NCBI RefSeq assembly: GCF_003838195.1
Contig: NZ_RCBY01000018.1
Location: 1 to 62,039 of the forward strand
DNA from: Okeania hirsuta
GTDB taxonomy: Bacteria; Cyanobacteriota; Cyanobacteriia; Cyanobacteriales; Microcoleaceae
DNA length: 62,039 nt
Reading direction: 5' to 3'
The translations under genes and the position numbers were made by a program. Positions 46,877 through 57,350 of this stretch are shown in pieces; positions within the stretch are counted from its first letter, which is position 1; the number at the start of each line of letters is the position of its first letter. The notes below the pieces were generated by a model. The model was not told the origin of the DNA. It did not search any database and saw only the letters and a program-made list of their open reading frames with translations.

Positions 46877-47233
46877 TTAGCTTTTCTGTAGAGGATTATT
46901 ATTTTTATCCACTAAAATAACTTGAGGACGATGTAGAAGTGCTTCTTCTGGTGTCATTTGAGCATAAGCGATGACTATTATCTCGTCCCCAACAGCATTT
47001 ATTCGGGCTGCTGGACCGTTGAGACAGACAATACGACTACCCCATTCCCCTGGAATAGTGTAGGTTTCTAGCCGTGAACCGTTATTGACATTAACTACTT
47101 GTACTTTTTCATAAGCTAAGATACTGGCAGTTTTTAGTAGTTCTTCATCAATGGTAATTGAACCCTCATAATATAGTTGTGCTTCAGTTACTTTGAGTCG
47201 ATGCAGTTTACTCTTAAAAATTGTCAGTAGCAT
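46877..47233 (-). CDS. panD: Aspartate 1-decarboxylase
   Basis: A 118-residue pyruvoyl enzyme precursor converting L-aspartate to beta-alanine and CO2. The self-cleavage site is intact: YYEGSITID with Gly24-Ser25 matches the cleavage position known for E. coli PanD. The catalytic/supporting residues Lys9, His11, Arg54, Thr57 and Tyr58 are in place. It normally serves pantothenate and coenzyme A synthesis. Here it lies between mysB and mysC on the same strand, 75 bp before mysC, so beta-alanine could feed MAA assembly. Whether another panD exists elsewhere in the genome cannot be seen from this window. Confidence 0.93.
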   Translation of the reverse strand: MLLTIFKSKLHRLKVTEAQLYYEGSITIDEELLKTASILAYEKVQVVNVNNGSRLETYTIPGEWGSRIVCLNGPAARINAVGDEIIVIAYAQMTPEEALLHRPQVILVDKNNNPLQKS

Positions 47234-47274
47234 TTGATTATAATTATTTATATCGGTAACACCTATGATGTTAT

Positions 47275-47414
47275 ATCATGTCAGGTAGCATCGGTATTGT
47301 ATAGCAAGGGTAGGGAACAGGGAACAGGCAAGAATACTTAAGAGCAAGAAAAAAACTTAAATTCCCTGTAGATATTCACCTTTGGGTTTACACTAATGAT
47401 ACCAGCTGACATGA
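47275..47414. repeat. F9-type short element in the mysB-panD spacer
   Basis: About 140 bp with terminal inverted repeats ATCATGTCAGGTAGCATC and (reverse complement of the right end) ATCATGTCAGCTGGTATC. The inner sequence (gcaagaaaaaaacttaaat, ccctgtagatat) is shared with bases 17-52 of the window, where the right end of another copy abuts the IS1 remnant. Confidence 0.6.
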
Positions 47415-47479
47415 TGTTACCGAATATTCAGGAGTTATATCCAATTATTTATTGGGTTAATAATATCCTCAAACCATAA

Positions 47480-48325
47480 CTACTTTCGTTTAATAATAGT
47501 TACCCCATCTCGTAAAGGTAGCAAAACTTGTTCTACTCTGGTATCTTCTGCAACAAAACGGTTAAATTTAGCGATCGCTTCTCCATTAGCAGCACGCTTT
47601 TCTGATGGCAGATAAGGTTGTCCTTGCAATAAAGTATTATCAACACAAATAAATCCATTTGGTGCTAATAAACTTGTATCTAAGAGAATTCTGAAATATT
47701 CTATATACTCTTTTTTATCGGCATCAATAAACACTAAATCAAAAGTTTCTCCGGCATCTGCCAACTTTTGCATAGTTTCCAAAGCTGGTGCAACTTCGAC
47801 TGATATTTTCTTCCCAGCGGGAGACTTTTCAAAACAAGCTTTAGCAAAGTCAGCTACATATTGATCGACTTCACAAGCAACTTCAAGTCCATCTTCTGGC
47901 AGCGCTTCTGCCATTGCCAATGCGGAATACCCGGTAAACATTCCTATTTCTAGGATACGTTTCGCCCCAGTCATGTGAACGAACATTTTGAGAATTTGCC
48001 CCTCAATATGCCCAGATAACATTTCCTGTTCTAACTGGCGCACTGTTTCGCCATCAGAAAATCGTAAATTCCAGGGTTCCCGGCGAGTCTTTTCTGCTAA
48101 TGCTGCCAAAGCATCTGACTCCTGGGTAGTATTTTTTTCAATGTAGGGGTCAAGACCTTCTGCTAATTGGTAAGCATCTTTAATAGCCTCAGCAAGTTGG
48201 GCAGGTATTTCTACGGTTTCTGCCATCTTGACAGTTTTTTCAAGTTTTTCTACTAAAATACCCAATGGTGTAACTGGTCTGGCAGTGTTTGTATTTACAG
48301 TTTCTGTATTTACAACGGTTATCAT
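47480..48325 (-). CDS. mysB: MAA O-methyltransferase MysB
   Basis: A 281-residue class I O-methyltransferase (Methyltransf_3 type, metal-dependent catechol-like) that methylates 2-demethyl-4-deoxygadusol to 4-deoxygadusol with SAM. Motif I ILEIGMFTGYSALAMAEALP is near residues 116-135, VACEVDQ follows, and the metal-binding acidic sites are in FDLVFIDADKKEYIEYF and ICVDNTLLQGQ. Full length. It follows mysA with a 224-bp gap on the same strand. Confidence 0.93.
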   Translation of the reverse strand: MITVVNTETVNTNTARPVTPLGILVEKLEKTVKMAETVEIPAQLAEAIKDAYQLAEGLDPYIEKNTTQESDALAALAEKTRREPWNLRFSDGETVRQLEQEMLSGHIEGQILKMFVHMTGAKRILEIGMFTGYSALAMAEALPEDGLEVACEVDQYVADFAKACFEKSPAGKKISVEVAPALETMQKLADAGETFDLVFIDADKKEYIEYFRILLDTSLLAPNGFICVDNTLLQGQPYLPSEKRAANGEAIAKFNRFVAEDTRVEQVLLPLRDGVTIIKRK

Positions 48326-48549
48326 ATTTCTATTCCATTACTATTGGATAAGTAGAATGGGCAAATACTAAATCATCTATAGCATACGAAAACTAAGTTT
48401 TAGCCTAAGCATTACAAGGCTTTGAGATTAATTATCGCAGAGGTCTAATGAAAATTTTGCAGTCTTTGCCCACTATTGTTCTTTTTTTCAAAAGGGAGCA
48501 GGGAGGAATTTCTTGTTTTCTCCACCCCACATCACAACTTCTATTTATT

Positions 48550-49893
48550 TTACTCCAAACCAAGATCACTTAAATACATTTGTTCGCCTTTTCCTTCATT
48601 TGGCACAGAGGTACAAAAATTCTTATGTTCCTCCACAGCAGATATTAATAAGTCTGAGGGAACTTCTCCAGCAAAACTACAACTACCAATACCTGTAGGT
48701 AAAGGTGCCCATAACCCACTACTACCGCGCTTGCGACGCATATTTTTCTGTCCTTGAATCATCAAATCACTGTCTTCGAGGATAGGATGATAAACTGATA
48801 AACCAAGAGAAGAACATAGTGCAACTATTCTGTCGCGATCGCCTTTTTCTAACCAACCCATTTCCATTGCTAAGGTTGCTCCAAAAGCCATACCAATAGT
48901 AACAGCATGACCGTGCATCAATTTGACTGCCGGCTCAAATTTGGGACTCCAGGTGTGACCGTAGGCGTGGGGTCTGTCTTGATAGGTCTCGAACATATTT
49001 GTTCCCTCATGCTTCATGTAGGAATACAATGCTCGATAAATTACTTCATCAGCTACCTGGGTCAGTTCCTCATCCGCATCAAAGTTAGCAAAATGGGTTT
49101 CAATTAACCGTGGGCCGTATTCTTCTAGTAAATCAAATAGCACTGGGTCATCAGTTACTGCCATTTTGATAATTTCTGCCATCCCATTGCGGATATGACC
49201 TTTTGCCAGAGTACGGAATAAGCTACGGTCTACTATTGTTATAACTGGGGGATGATATGCACCGATACTATTTTTAAATAGCTGACCATTTGTGCAGGTA
49301 CGAGGGGATGGTCCAGCATCAATAGCTGCAACAATAGAACTTCCGATCATCACATAAGGTGTTCGTCGGTGCTGCAAAGCACAGGCCAAACCTGCCACAT
49401 CGCTGAGTACGCCACCTCCAATGATTAGTACAGGTTCGTTGCGGGATACATCACAGCCATCTTTACCTAAGAATTGGAGTATGCGCTGAACTGTTTCTGG
49501 AGTTTTGTCTGATTCCCATGCACGACAAACTAGAGTTTCTAGGGGAATCTCATTGTGCTTAAAGTAAGCTTGCAGTGATTCTCCATAAAGTTCATCGACC
49601 GTTTGATCGACAACTGCTACACAACGACCACGACTTTTGTAGATTTCTGCCAACACTGGGTTAGATGGGTTTAGTACTCCATATACCAACTTTACTTCTG
49701 ACTTGAGAGTAAAGGTTGCAGAAATCTCAAATGAGCGACCATCTTCTACCGCTTTAATTTCTCCACGACCATCGTACCACTCTGAGGTTCGGTACTTCTT
49801 TGCATGATCGCGTCGAATACTGGGATCAAATGTGAAGTCTGGCTTGCTAATTTCTTCGGTTAATGCTGTAGGGGGTAATATTGTGTTGGTCAT
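48550..49893 (-). CDS. mysA: 2-demethyl-4-deoxygadusol synthase MysA
   Basis: A 447-residue sugar phosphate cyclase of the dehydroquinate synthase superfamily. It converts sedoheptulose 7-phosphate to 2-demethyl-4-deoxygadusol, the first MAA step. The NAD-binding region GGGVLSDVAGLACALQHRRT is near 158-177, followed by VAAIDAGPSPRTCTNGQLFKN, a signature of this subfamily. Metal ligands lie in MAEIIKMAV and the later HGHAV / HAYGHTW histidines. Ends with KRGSSGLWAPLPTGIG, typical of DDG synthases. It is the first gene of the locus, with a 2.3-kb non-coding region upstream. Confidence 0.95.
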   Translation of the reverse strand: MTNTILPPTALTEEISKPDFTFDPSIRRDHAKKYRTSEWYDGRGEIKAVEDGRSFEISATFTLKSEVKLVYGVLNPSNPVLAEIYKSRGRCVAVVDQTVDELYGESLQAYFKHNEIPLETLVCRAWESDKTPETVQRILQFLGKDGCDVSRNEPVLIIGGGVLSDVAGLACALQHRRTPYVMIGSSIVAAIDAGPSPRTCTNGQLFKNSIGAYHPPVITIVDRSLFRTLAKGHIRNGMAEIIKMAVTDDPVLFDLLEEYGPRLIETHFANFDADEELTQVADEVIYRALYSYMKHEGTNMFETYQDRPHAYGHTWSPKFEPAVKLMHGHAVTIGMAFGATLAMEMGWLEKGDRDRIVALCSSLGLSVYHPILEDSDLMIQGQKNMRRKRGSSGLWAPLPTGIGSCSFAGEVPSDLLISAVEEHKNFCTSVPNEGKGEQMYLSDLGLE

Positions 49894-52170
49894 AATTTTA
49901 GTTAGTTAATGGTTTGCTCCGAAATTTTACTTCTTAATAACACACAATCGAAGTTTTTGGTTAAACTTAAAGTCAGTTTATCAGCACATTATTATAGTAC
50001 ACGAATTCAGTGGTTTTTAGGGATATTACTACTTGCTGAGAGCAGTTTTTTTTCATTAATGCTAATTCAACAACTAATATTTAACGATTAATCATTAGTA
50101 ATCACCTTTTCTTCAAAAGAATATGACTGACTAATACCACTATCATCAAATCTTGCTACAGTAGTTTATTTTCCTGGTGAAAATATGGATATTAATACTG
50201 TAACCACCTTTGTATTCATTTGGTATCAAAAGGCATAATAATATTTTCTCTTGAAAGGATAGGCTTTAAACCTAAAATTATTAATCATCAATTATTCAGT
50301 GAATTTTTTTTGCTACTACAGTATTTCCGATCAGTGTACTCTAGTACTGAATGTAAATATTTTAGTACATTTACAATTAATTTTGATCGCTATCTAGGAA
50401 ATATCTATTAAGTCCTTAGAAATACATTGAAGCAATTTTAGACATCATAAACATAGACAATCTTTGTATAATTTAAAGATTGACTGATGCTATAGACTTA
50501 AGAAGTCCTGTCGTCAGAGGTTAACTAGGTGCTAATAATCACTATTTTGTCAACACCAAAACCTATTACAGTTTCCTTATTTGATAGCAAAACTGAATTG
50601 ATGTCACCATTGGTGTTTTCTTGTTATTTTACTTGTGATCAAAATTATAGCAGAAAAACGATACTCTTGTCGATCTTCTAACTTCCACTTCAAGTTACAA
50701 CCGTGATTCACGTTTTGATCTGGATTTAACGGCTGCTTGATAGGTATTGTGTTTAGCATAGTTGTCAAATCCTTGTATTAATGACTAATTGACTGACTTG
50801 GTAATTTTAATTATGGCGACGTGAATCTAATTTACATTTATGTTTGCGATCGCTTTTTATTCTTTACCACTTGGAATTATAAATTACTTCGTACTGAAGG
50901 AGTATTTTAGTAATGCTACTAGAATAACTAGCTTAATGTGTGCCTGAAGGCAGGCAAGGTAAAAGTTCTACATTTTCAACACTGTTAGGAGGTTGGAACT
51001 TTGTGCCTCACTTTTAGGGAAGTCACCCTAGAAAAATACTTCATTATCTATGAAATTGTATTAGTGAGGAATGCGTTTTCTCCAACTTTCCAAACTTCAT
51101 TTCACTATCTTGAGGTTTTAGCCAACACATTCTCAAGGTTTACTGTGTAGCTATTTTCCCCATTCATTCAATAAATTTGGTAGAGCCGTTAGATCACCAA
51201 GATATACTGACGTTTTTAGTAATATCCTTAAATTAGGGACATTCAATTTTTTGGACTGTACTAATAAATTCACTTTTGGTTTGCAATGGTTAGGTCATGG
51301 CTCTTCAATATGTTAACTATTGTTCTCGTTTGTTAGTTTAACTCTTGATTCGTATCATTTTACTTAATATTAAGTAAATCTTTATTAAGTTTTAATAATT
51401 ATACATAAATTTAATTAATATTATGCATATATATGATGTTTATATGATATAGTAAATATTTTGATTACCTTTTTTTTTAAGACCATAGCTTTTACTATAG
51501 CTAGAAATACTTAGAACTACATCAGCAAAGTGTGGAATAAGTAATATCATGTCTGGAATAATAACCCTGAAAAAAACTTTCTCATCCTTCTTCTTTTCCT
51601 CCTATATAAGCTATTTGGTATCTTGACCTTGATAATAATTTTGAGCCATGGAGTCGTCCGTGAGATAGAGGCAATAGGAGAAAAAGGTGGAAAAATATTT
51701 CCATACTCCTCCATAAAGAGTCTGGGGAGATGGGGAGTGTGGGGATATGGGGATATGGGGATATGGAGACCCACCCCTAACCCCTACCAGGATGGGAATA
51801 TTGAGAAAGATTTGGCAATGGCGCTCAGATGGAAAATTTCTTTATATCGAATTAAACGGATTTGATATAATTAGGATCTTTAGTTTTGCTGTATTGCTAT
51901 GTTCGACTATAAACCCAAATTCAGTTGAAGTAAGGGATTTAGCCGACACACTAATCTTTGCCAATATCATTCCATAATGTCCAACTCCTTAATACTCGGT
52001 ATGTTCGGTGGGTTACAGTGGACAGTTAAGATTTTGGTTCGCGACTCATAATTATTGTTGCCTAACCCACCCTACGCCTGGATTTAACATTCCTTTTACA
52101 AACAGTCTCTTATAGTTATTACTCCATAACAGAAATATATAAATATCTCTAAGAAGTTATCTAATAAAAA
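49894..52170. other. 2.3-kb non-coding region upstream of mysA
   Basis: No convincing gene on either strand. It contains AT-rich sequence, one HIP1 octamer (about 50847), an F9-type element at 51544-51868 (ATATCATGTC ... TGATAT) with ggggatat repeats, and a repeat also found at 54215-54255 (tatcattccataatgt, about 51966-51981), followed by a GGTGGGTTA / TAACCCACC inverted pair (about 52007-52070). The mysA-proximal 200 bp should hold the MAA promoter. The 50.4-51.5 kb section is unexplained. Confidence 0.4.
51544..51868. repeat. F9 element, degraded copy
   Basis: Ends ATATCATGTCTGGAATAA and (reverse complement of the right end) ATATCAAATCCGTTTAAT resemble the 33.3-33.7 kb element. The middle has tandem gggatat and ggggagt units and a fragment of the dispersed acccctaacccctaccaggatggg sequence. 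Confidence 0.5.
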
Positions 52171-53034
52171 ATGGCAAATAAAGAATATCTCGCCCTACTT
52201 AATCGGGATGTAATTACATGGAATGAATGGAGACAGAAAAATCTACATCTACAAGCAGATCTTACTAATGTCAACCTCAGAGGTATTAACCTGCAAGGTA
52301 TTAATTTTCAAGGAGTAAATCTCACAGGAGCGAATCTCTGTTTAACTCAATTAAAAACAGCTAACTTAAGATATGCTAATTTAACTTCAGCTCAACTGAT
52401 TCATGCTAACCTTACTTCTATTAATCTTCAGGGAGCTAACTTAAGATATGCTAATTTGATTTCTGCAGATCTAAGACAGGCTAACTTAATAGATGCTGAT
52501 TTAGTTGGTGCAAATTTAATTGGAACTGATTTACAAAATGCTATTTGTCGATATGCTGATGCTACTTCAGCAGACCTGAGAAGAAGCAACTTAGCCAAAG
52601 CAGATTTAATAGAAACTAACTTCAGTTATGCTAATCTTAGTCATGCTAATCTCCATGAAGCTGAATTGATTGGGGCTTATTTTTACCAGACTAATTTAGA
52701 CAAAGCTAATCTGATTGAAGCTCATCTGAGTAGAATTCATTTATCAAATGCTTCTTTAAAGGAAGCAAATCTTTATAAAGCAGATTTTAGGTTTGCAAAC
52801 CTCAAAAAAGTTAATTTTCTAGGTGCAAATTTGAGGGGGGTTTATTTCCGAGGAACTAATCTAAGTAAGGCTATTTTAATTAGAGCTGATTTGAGAGGTG
52901 CTGATTTGAGAGGTGCTGATTTGAGAGGTGCTAATCTTACTGATGCTTTGATTAATGATATTAACCTTTCTGAAGCTAATCTTCAGGAAACAATTATGCC
53001 TAATGGTAAAGTTAATTATAATGATGAAACTTGA
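52171..53034 (+). CDS. Pentapeptide-repeat protein
   Basis: A 287-residue protein made almost wholly of A(D/N)LXX pentapeptides from about residue 30 to 280 (for example ANLRYANLISADLRQ, and near the end three tandem ADLRG units). About 50 repeats would fold into a right-handed quadrilateral beta-helix. A short non-repeat N-terminus (LLNRDVITWNEWRQ) is common in cyanobacterial members. No signal peptide, so probably cytosolic. The role is unknown; the family includes DNA mimics and scaffold proteins. Stands alone. Confidence 0.92.
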   Translation: MANKEYLALLNRDVITWNEWRQKNLHLQADLTNVNLRGINLQGINFQGVNLTGANLCLTQLKTANLRYANLTSAQLIHANLTSINLQGANLRYANLISADLRQANLIDADLVGANLIGTDLQNAICRYADATSADLRRSNLAKADLIETNFSYANLSHANLHEAELIGAYFYQTNLDKANLIEAHLSRIHLSNASLKEANLYKADFRFANLKKVNFLGANLRGVYFRGTNLSKAILIRADLRGADLRGADLRGANLTDALINDINLSEANLQETIMPNGKVNYNDET

Positions 53035-53276
53035 TATTTTTAGTATTTTAACTATGTAGTATAAATACCATTTATGTTTGAGATATGAACAGGGAATTCA
53101 ATATTTTAGAAAATAGGGAAGAGGTGTAGATTTGAAAAAGTTTTTGTAAGCAGAAAAAATAATAATCTAATTGAAAAACTCATCTAAAAAGATGATAAAT
53201 CATATTAATTAAAATTTCAGACATACTCTAAGACCGAGAAAATCAAAAAACTAAGTGCTAATGACAAATTACAATA

Positions 53277-53762
53277 TTATTCGCTAGGGCCTTCTAATAT
53301 TTCTTGTACTTCATTATTAGTTTTGCCTAAAATTCTTGCTATAGGTCCTACTAAGTTTGTATCTACTGCTTTGCCTGCATAAATATCTTTGAGTTGCTCA
53401 GGAGAAATTTTATGAATATCACAAAATTTAATAAACTCATGGCCACTAACCTGCAGTTGTTCTTGCCTTTCTCGCAACAAGAGGGCTACCGCTCTTGGTC
53501 CATATTTAGGTCGTTCAGCCAGAGCTATATATTTCTGCATTAAGTCATTGACTCTACTTCTTTTTCCTCCCACCCTTCGCAGTAAATCTAGACAAGCTAG
53601 CCTTAAAGCTTTGTGTAGCCTTTCCTGCTCATTCATAACTTCTAGAATTTCTTCGGCATATTCAGGTTTACAAATGCCCACTAATTCTCCATCATTTAAA
53701 ATTGGCACATAGAAACCCATTCCACATTCCCAAGATAATTCTTCATTGGTAGTCATGCCCAA
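53277..53762 (-). CDS. Hypothetical protein with a possible helix-turn-helix-like C-terminus
   Basis: A 161-residue soluble protein I do not recognise. The first 35 residues are acidic (MGFYVPILNDGELVGICKPEY). A helical, basic middle (RLACLDLLRRVGGKRSRVND) follows. The C-terminal part (about 105-155: EFIKFCDIHKISPEQLKDIYAGK, then GPIARILGKTNNEVQEIL) has a spacing that resembles two short DNA-binding-like helical units. Start could be ATG 53762 or the next ATG at 53756. Regulatory function is only a guess. Confidence 0.6.
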   Translation of the reverse strand: MGMTTNEELSWECGMGFYVPILNDGELVGICKPEYAEEILEVMNEQERLHKALRLACLDLLRRVGGKRSRVNDLMQKYIALAERPKYGPRAVALLLRERQEQLQVSGHEFIKFCDIHKISPEQLKDIYAGKAVDTNLVGPIARILGKTNNEVQEILEGPSE

Positions 53763-53851
53763 ATCTCCTACTTTTCTTTAATTTGCTAGAATTAGAATAC
53801 TTTACTACGTTATATCAAATTCATTTCTGAGCTGCATAGAATAATATACAA

Positions 53852-54088
53852 CCCATATTCCGCACCACAAAATGTAGTATAGAAGAAGGAGTAAGGAGTC
53901 AGAATTTACGAGAAAATCATAGCTACAGTGATTGAGTAAACAATCAAGCAAGTATTTATGATTAATTATTTACTCGGGATTTGATGAACGAAAAAAGTAA
54001 TTGAGATGATTTGCATAGTATGAATACCTACCAAGCTACAGATTTTTATAATACTTTTAATGTTACAAATCGAAGTGCGGAATGTGGG
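53852..54088. mobile_element. F5 element, uninterrupted copy
   Basis: A 237-bp element with ends CCCATATTCCGCACCACAA and GTGCGGAATGTGGG. In reverse it aligns along its length with 4228-4776, lacking the MITE, and so shows the empty target site of F1 copy 2. Confidence 0.7.
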
Positions 54089-54639
54089 ATACAAGACTTA
54101 TGGCGTTGCACAGTGACAAATGATTTTAGATTTTTGATGAACAATATTTTGGGTTTGAGAATTGCTAAAATGATTAATATTAGGTTTTTTACTCAAAATC
54201 TAAACTAATTTTTGGCAATATCATTCCATAATGTGCAAACCCAGACTTATATAATGTTCGGACGGGTCAGTTATAAATATGGTTTGCTGATTAAATCTCA
54301 AAACATTGACAGATAAAGGCTTTAGTCTTTTTATTGTCGAAAAAATTGCCTGGTTTTCAGTGCCTCAAGCTCATGCTTATGAGCATTTTGAGCAGACAAG
54401 GGCAGAAAAATCAAGGGACAAAACATCCAACTACCTCCTCTATAATTCCCATTTCTCCTGACTCAGTCCTCCCTTGACCATGCATACTTTTTCAGCAAAC
54501 CCTAAATAAAATTGGTGTTGCTGAAATTTAATGGTAAGTAGCTGAAGGTAAAATTGAAAAACTTATGTTTTACATAGCTAAAAGTCTTATACTATCAGCT
54601 TTTTATCCCCCATATTGCCTGTTCCTGCGCACAGCGCTA
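54089..54639. repeat. Spacer with F1 MITE copy 7 and repeat ends
   Basis: No gene. Contains a repeat shared with about 51950-51995 (tatcattccataatgt), F1 MITE copy 7 (54280-54502) and, at about 54620-54639, one end of the palindromic element seen in the IS1 remnant. Confidence 0.5.
54280..54502. mobile_element. F1 MITE copy 7 (6-bp TSD TAAATA)
   Basis: A 223-bp element with ends TGGTTTGCTGATTAAAT and (reverse complement of the right end) GGGTTTGCTGAAAAAG, flanked by TAAATA (54274-54279 and 54503-54508). Confidence 0.8.
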
Positions 54640-54664
54640 TACTTGCTAATATAAGCATATTTTA

Positions 54665-54691
54665 TAAAAAAAACGAGAACTTTGTCCTCGC
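54665..54691 (-). terminator. Terminator of the ribosomal protein-prfA operon
   Basis: On the minus strand GCGAGGAC-aaa-GTTCTCGT is followed by a run of T, about 55 bases past the prfA stop. Confidence 0.8.
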
Positions 54692-54743
54692 TTTTTGAGT
54701 GATATTGATATTATGTGAATAAGTCCATTTCACAAAATGTCAA

Positions 54744-55871
<1,128 letters not shown>

Positions 55872-55973
55872 TTAATTAGTATTTTATTTATGGGGAATTT
55901 TTGTGAGATGTTGATGTTAATTGTTGTCCATAAAATATTACAGACAACTAATTAAGGACAATTGACATTCCAG

Positions 55974-56225
55974 CTATTTTTTATCTTTACTCTTCTTAGA
56001 TTTAGAGCTTTTCCCTCCATCTTTTTTACTATACTTACGCATAAATCTCTCAACTCTTCCTTCAGTATCAATAATTTTCTGAGTACCTGTAAAAAAGGGA
56101 TGATTTCCCGACCAAACATCAACATTAATCTCTGGTTTTGTAGAACCAATTGTCATTACTACTTCACCATTGCAGTAAACTTTGGCTTCTGGATACCACT
56201 CAGGATGAATTCCAGCTTTAGGCAT
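55974..56225 (-). CDS. rpmE: 50S ribosomal protein L31
   Basis: An 83-residue L31 starting at ATG 56225 (MPKAGIHPEWYPEAKVYCNG). The frame is open further upstream, but the upstream residues do not belong to the family. The conserved core HPFFTGTQKIIDTEGRVERF is present and a Lys/Ser-rich tail follows. Only one cysteine remains, so this is the zinc-free type. It is separated from rpsI by 709 bp filled with small mobile elements. Confidence 0.93.
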   Translation of the reverse strand: MPKAGIHPEWYPEAKVYCNGEVVMTIGSTKPEINVDVWSGNHPFFTGTQKIIDTEGRVERFMRKYSKKDGGKSSKSKKSKDKK

Positions 56226-56416
56226 TTTCTTTACTCTACTTAAAATTACAAATATTTTTTCTATACAATATCTTAGCTTATTGCACTGAATTGACAAAGC
56301 TAATTTTGTGCATTCAATTGTTGGGTTGGGGGCGGGTTCATCTAAATAATTTGTAACACCATTAACTTAATGCAGAACCCGCCCCTACTACACTATTGCA
56401 AAATTTTAGATGTGTC

Positions 56417-56604
56417 ATACCAATTTTATAAATTTTTGCTACAAATATTTGGACTGTTTCGAGTAGTCAATAGTCAATAGTCAGTAGAAGTAGCTTTTAT
56501 TCTCATTTTTTGCCATGAAAAAATCTATTATAGTAAATTTGCATCTGACTTAAATTACTTTAGTTGACTAAACTATTCGTAACATTCTTTTTTCAAATTG
56601 GTAT
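56417..56604. repeat. F8 element (ATACCAATTT ends)
   Basis: 188 bp between ATACCAATTT and AAATTGGTAT, with gtaacattcttttttc next to the right end as in the 32.1-kb copy. No clear target duplication. Confidence 0.5.
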
Positions 56605-56614
56605 CACACCACTA

Positions 56615-56739
56615 GGGCCTGTCATCAATTAGAACTATAAGCTTTGTGAGTCAAGGTTTTTAGCGCCTGTAGTCTTTCCCAGCCAAAAGTTCAAAACTCT
56701 TGCTACATAGTACTTTCAGATTTAATTGATGACACGCCC
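56615..56739. mobile_element. F6 125-bp TA-flanked MITE
   Basis: Inverted ends GGGCCTGTCATCAATTA and (reverse complement) GGGCGTGTCATCAATTA differ at one of 17 bases. TA at 56613-56614 and 56740-56741. Non-coding. TA use suggests an IS630/Tc1-type parent, which is inference. Confidence 0.75.
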
Positions 56740-56769
56740 TACTATAGCGCTATTGAAAATTTTATCAAA

Positions 56770-56880
56770 AGACATCTGGTGAAAATCAAAAATCAAATCA
56801 ATTCTTATCCATAAATTATCAATTATTTCTCCCTGTTCCCTGTTCCCTGTTCCCTGTTCCCTCTTTTGGTGGAGATGTCT
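56770..56880. mobile_element. F4 111-bp element (AGACATCT ends)
   Basis: Ends AGACATCTGG and GGAGATGTCT, with a run of tccctgt heptamers (about 56829-56862) inside. A related copy is at 796-906. Confidence 0.6.
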
Positions 56881-56934
56881 AAAGTTTTTGCCAATTATCA
56901 TCAATCTTGTAACAATTGGCAATTTTTCAGTATA

Positions 56935-57345
56935 TCATCGTTTAGAATATTGAGGTGCTTTACGAGCTTTGCGTAAACCATACTTTTTCCGTTCTTTTGC
57001 CCGGGGGTCGCGAGTCAAATATCCTTCTGTCTTGAGAGGTTTACGATTATCTGGGTCTAACTGGCACAAGGCTCTAGCAACGCCTAACTTAATAGAATCA
57101 GCTTGTCCTGTTAACCCACCTCCTGTAGCTTTCACGAGAATGTCATATTCATTTTCCAAACCTAAAGTCTCTAGTGGAGCTTTTGCAGATGATAAATAAC
57201 CATGATTATATTGTAGGTATAACTCACCATCCTTACCATTAATAATCAATTTGCCTGTACCTGGAACTAGGCGTACTGAAGCGATCGAAGACTTACGACG
57301 ACCAGTACCCCAATACATAGCACGGCCACTTTCTTTTGCTTGCAT
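56935..57345 (-). CDS. rpsI: 30S ribosomal protein S9
   Basis: A 136-residue S9 with conserved [20 protein letters not shown] near the N-terminus and the C-terminal [14 protein letters not shown] that reaches the P site. Five bases after the rplM stop, so co-translated with L13. Full length. Confidence 0.97.
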   Translation of the reverse strand: MQAKESGRAMYWGTGRRKSSIASVRLVPGTGKLIINGKDGELYLQYNHGYLSSAKAPLETLGLENEYDILVKATGGGLTGQADSIKLGVARALCQLDPDNRKPLKTEGYLTRDPRAKERKKYGLRKARKAPQYSKR

Positions 57346-57350
57346 TATTT

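Larger units (their letters stand above)
56226..56934. repeat. Spacer between rpsI and rpmE with three small elements
   Basis: Contains an F8 element (56417-56604), a TA-flanked 125-bp element (56615-56739) and an AGACATCT element (56770-56880). No gene is seen. In most cyanobacteria this gap is short, so these insertions have expanded it. Confidence 0.65.
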
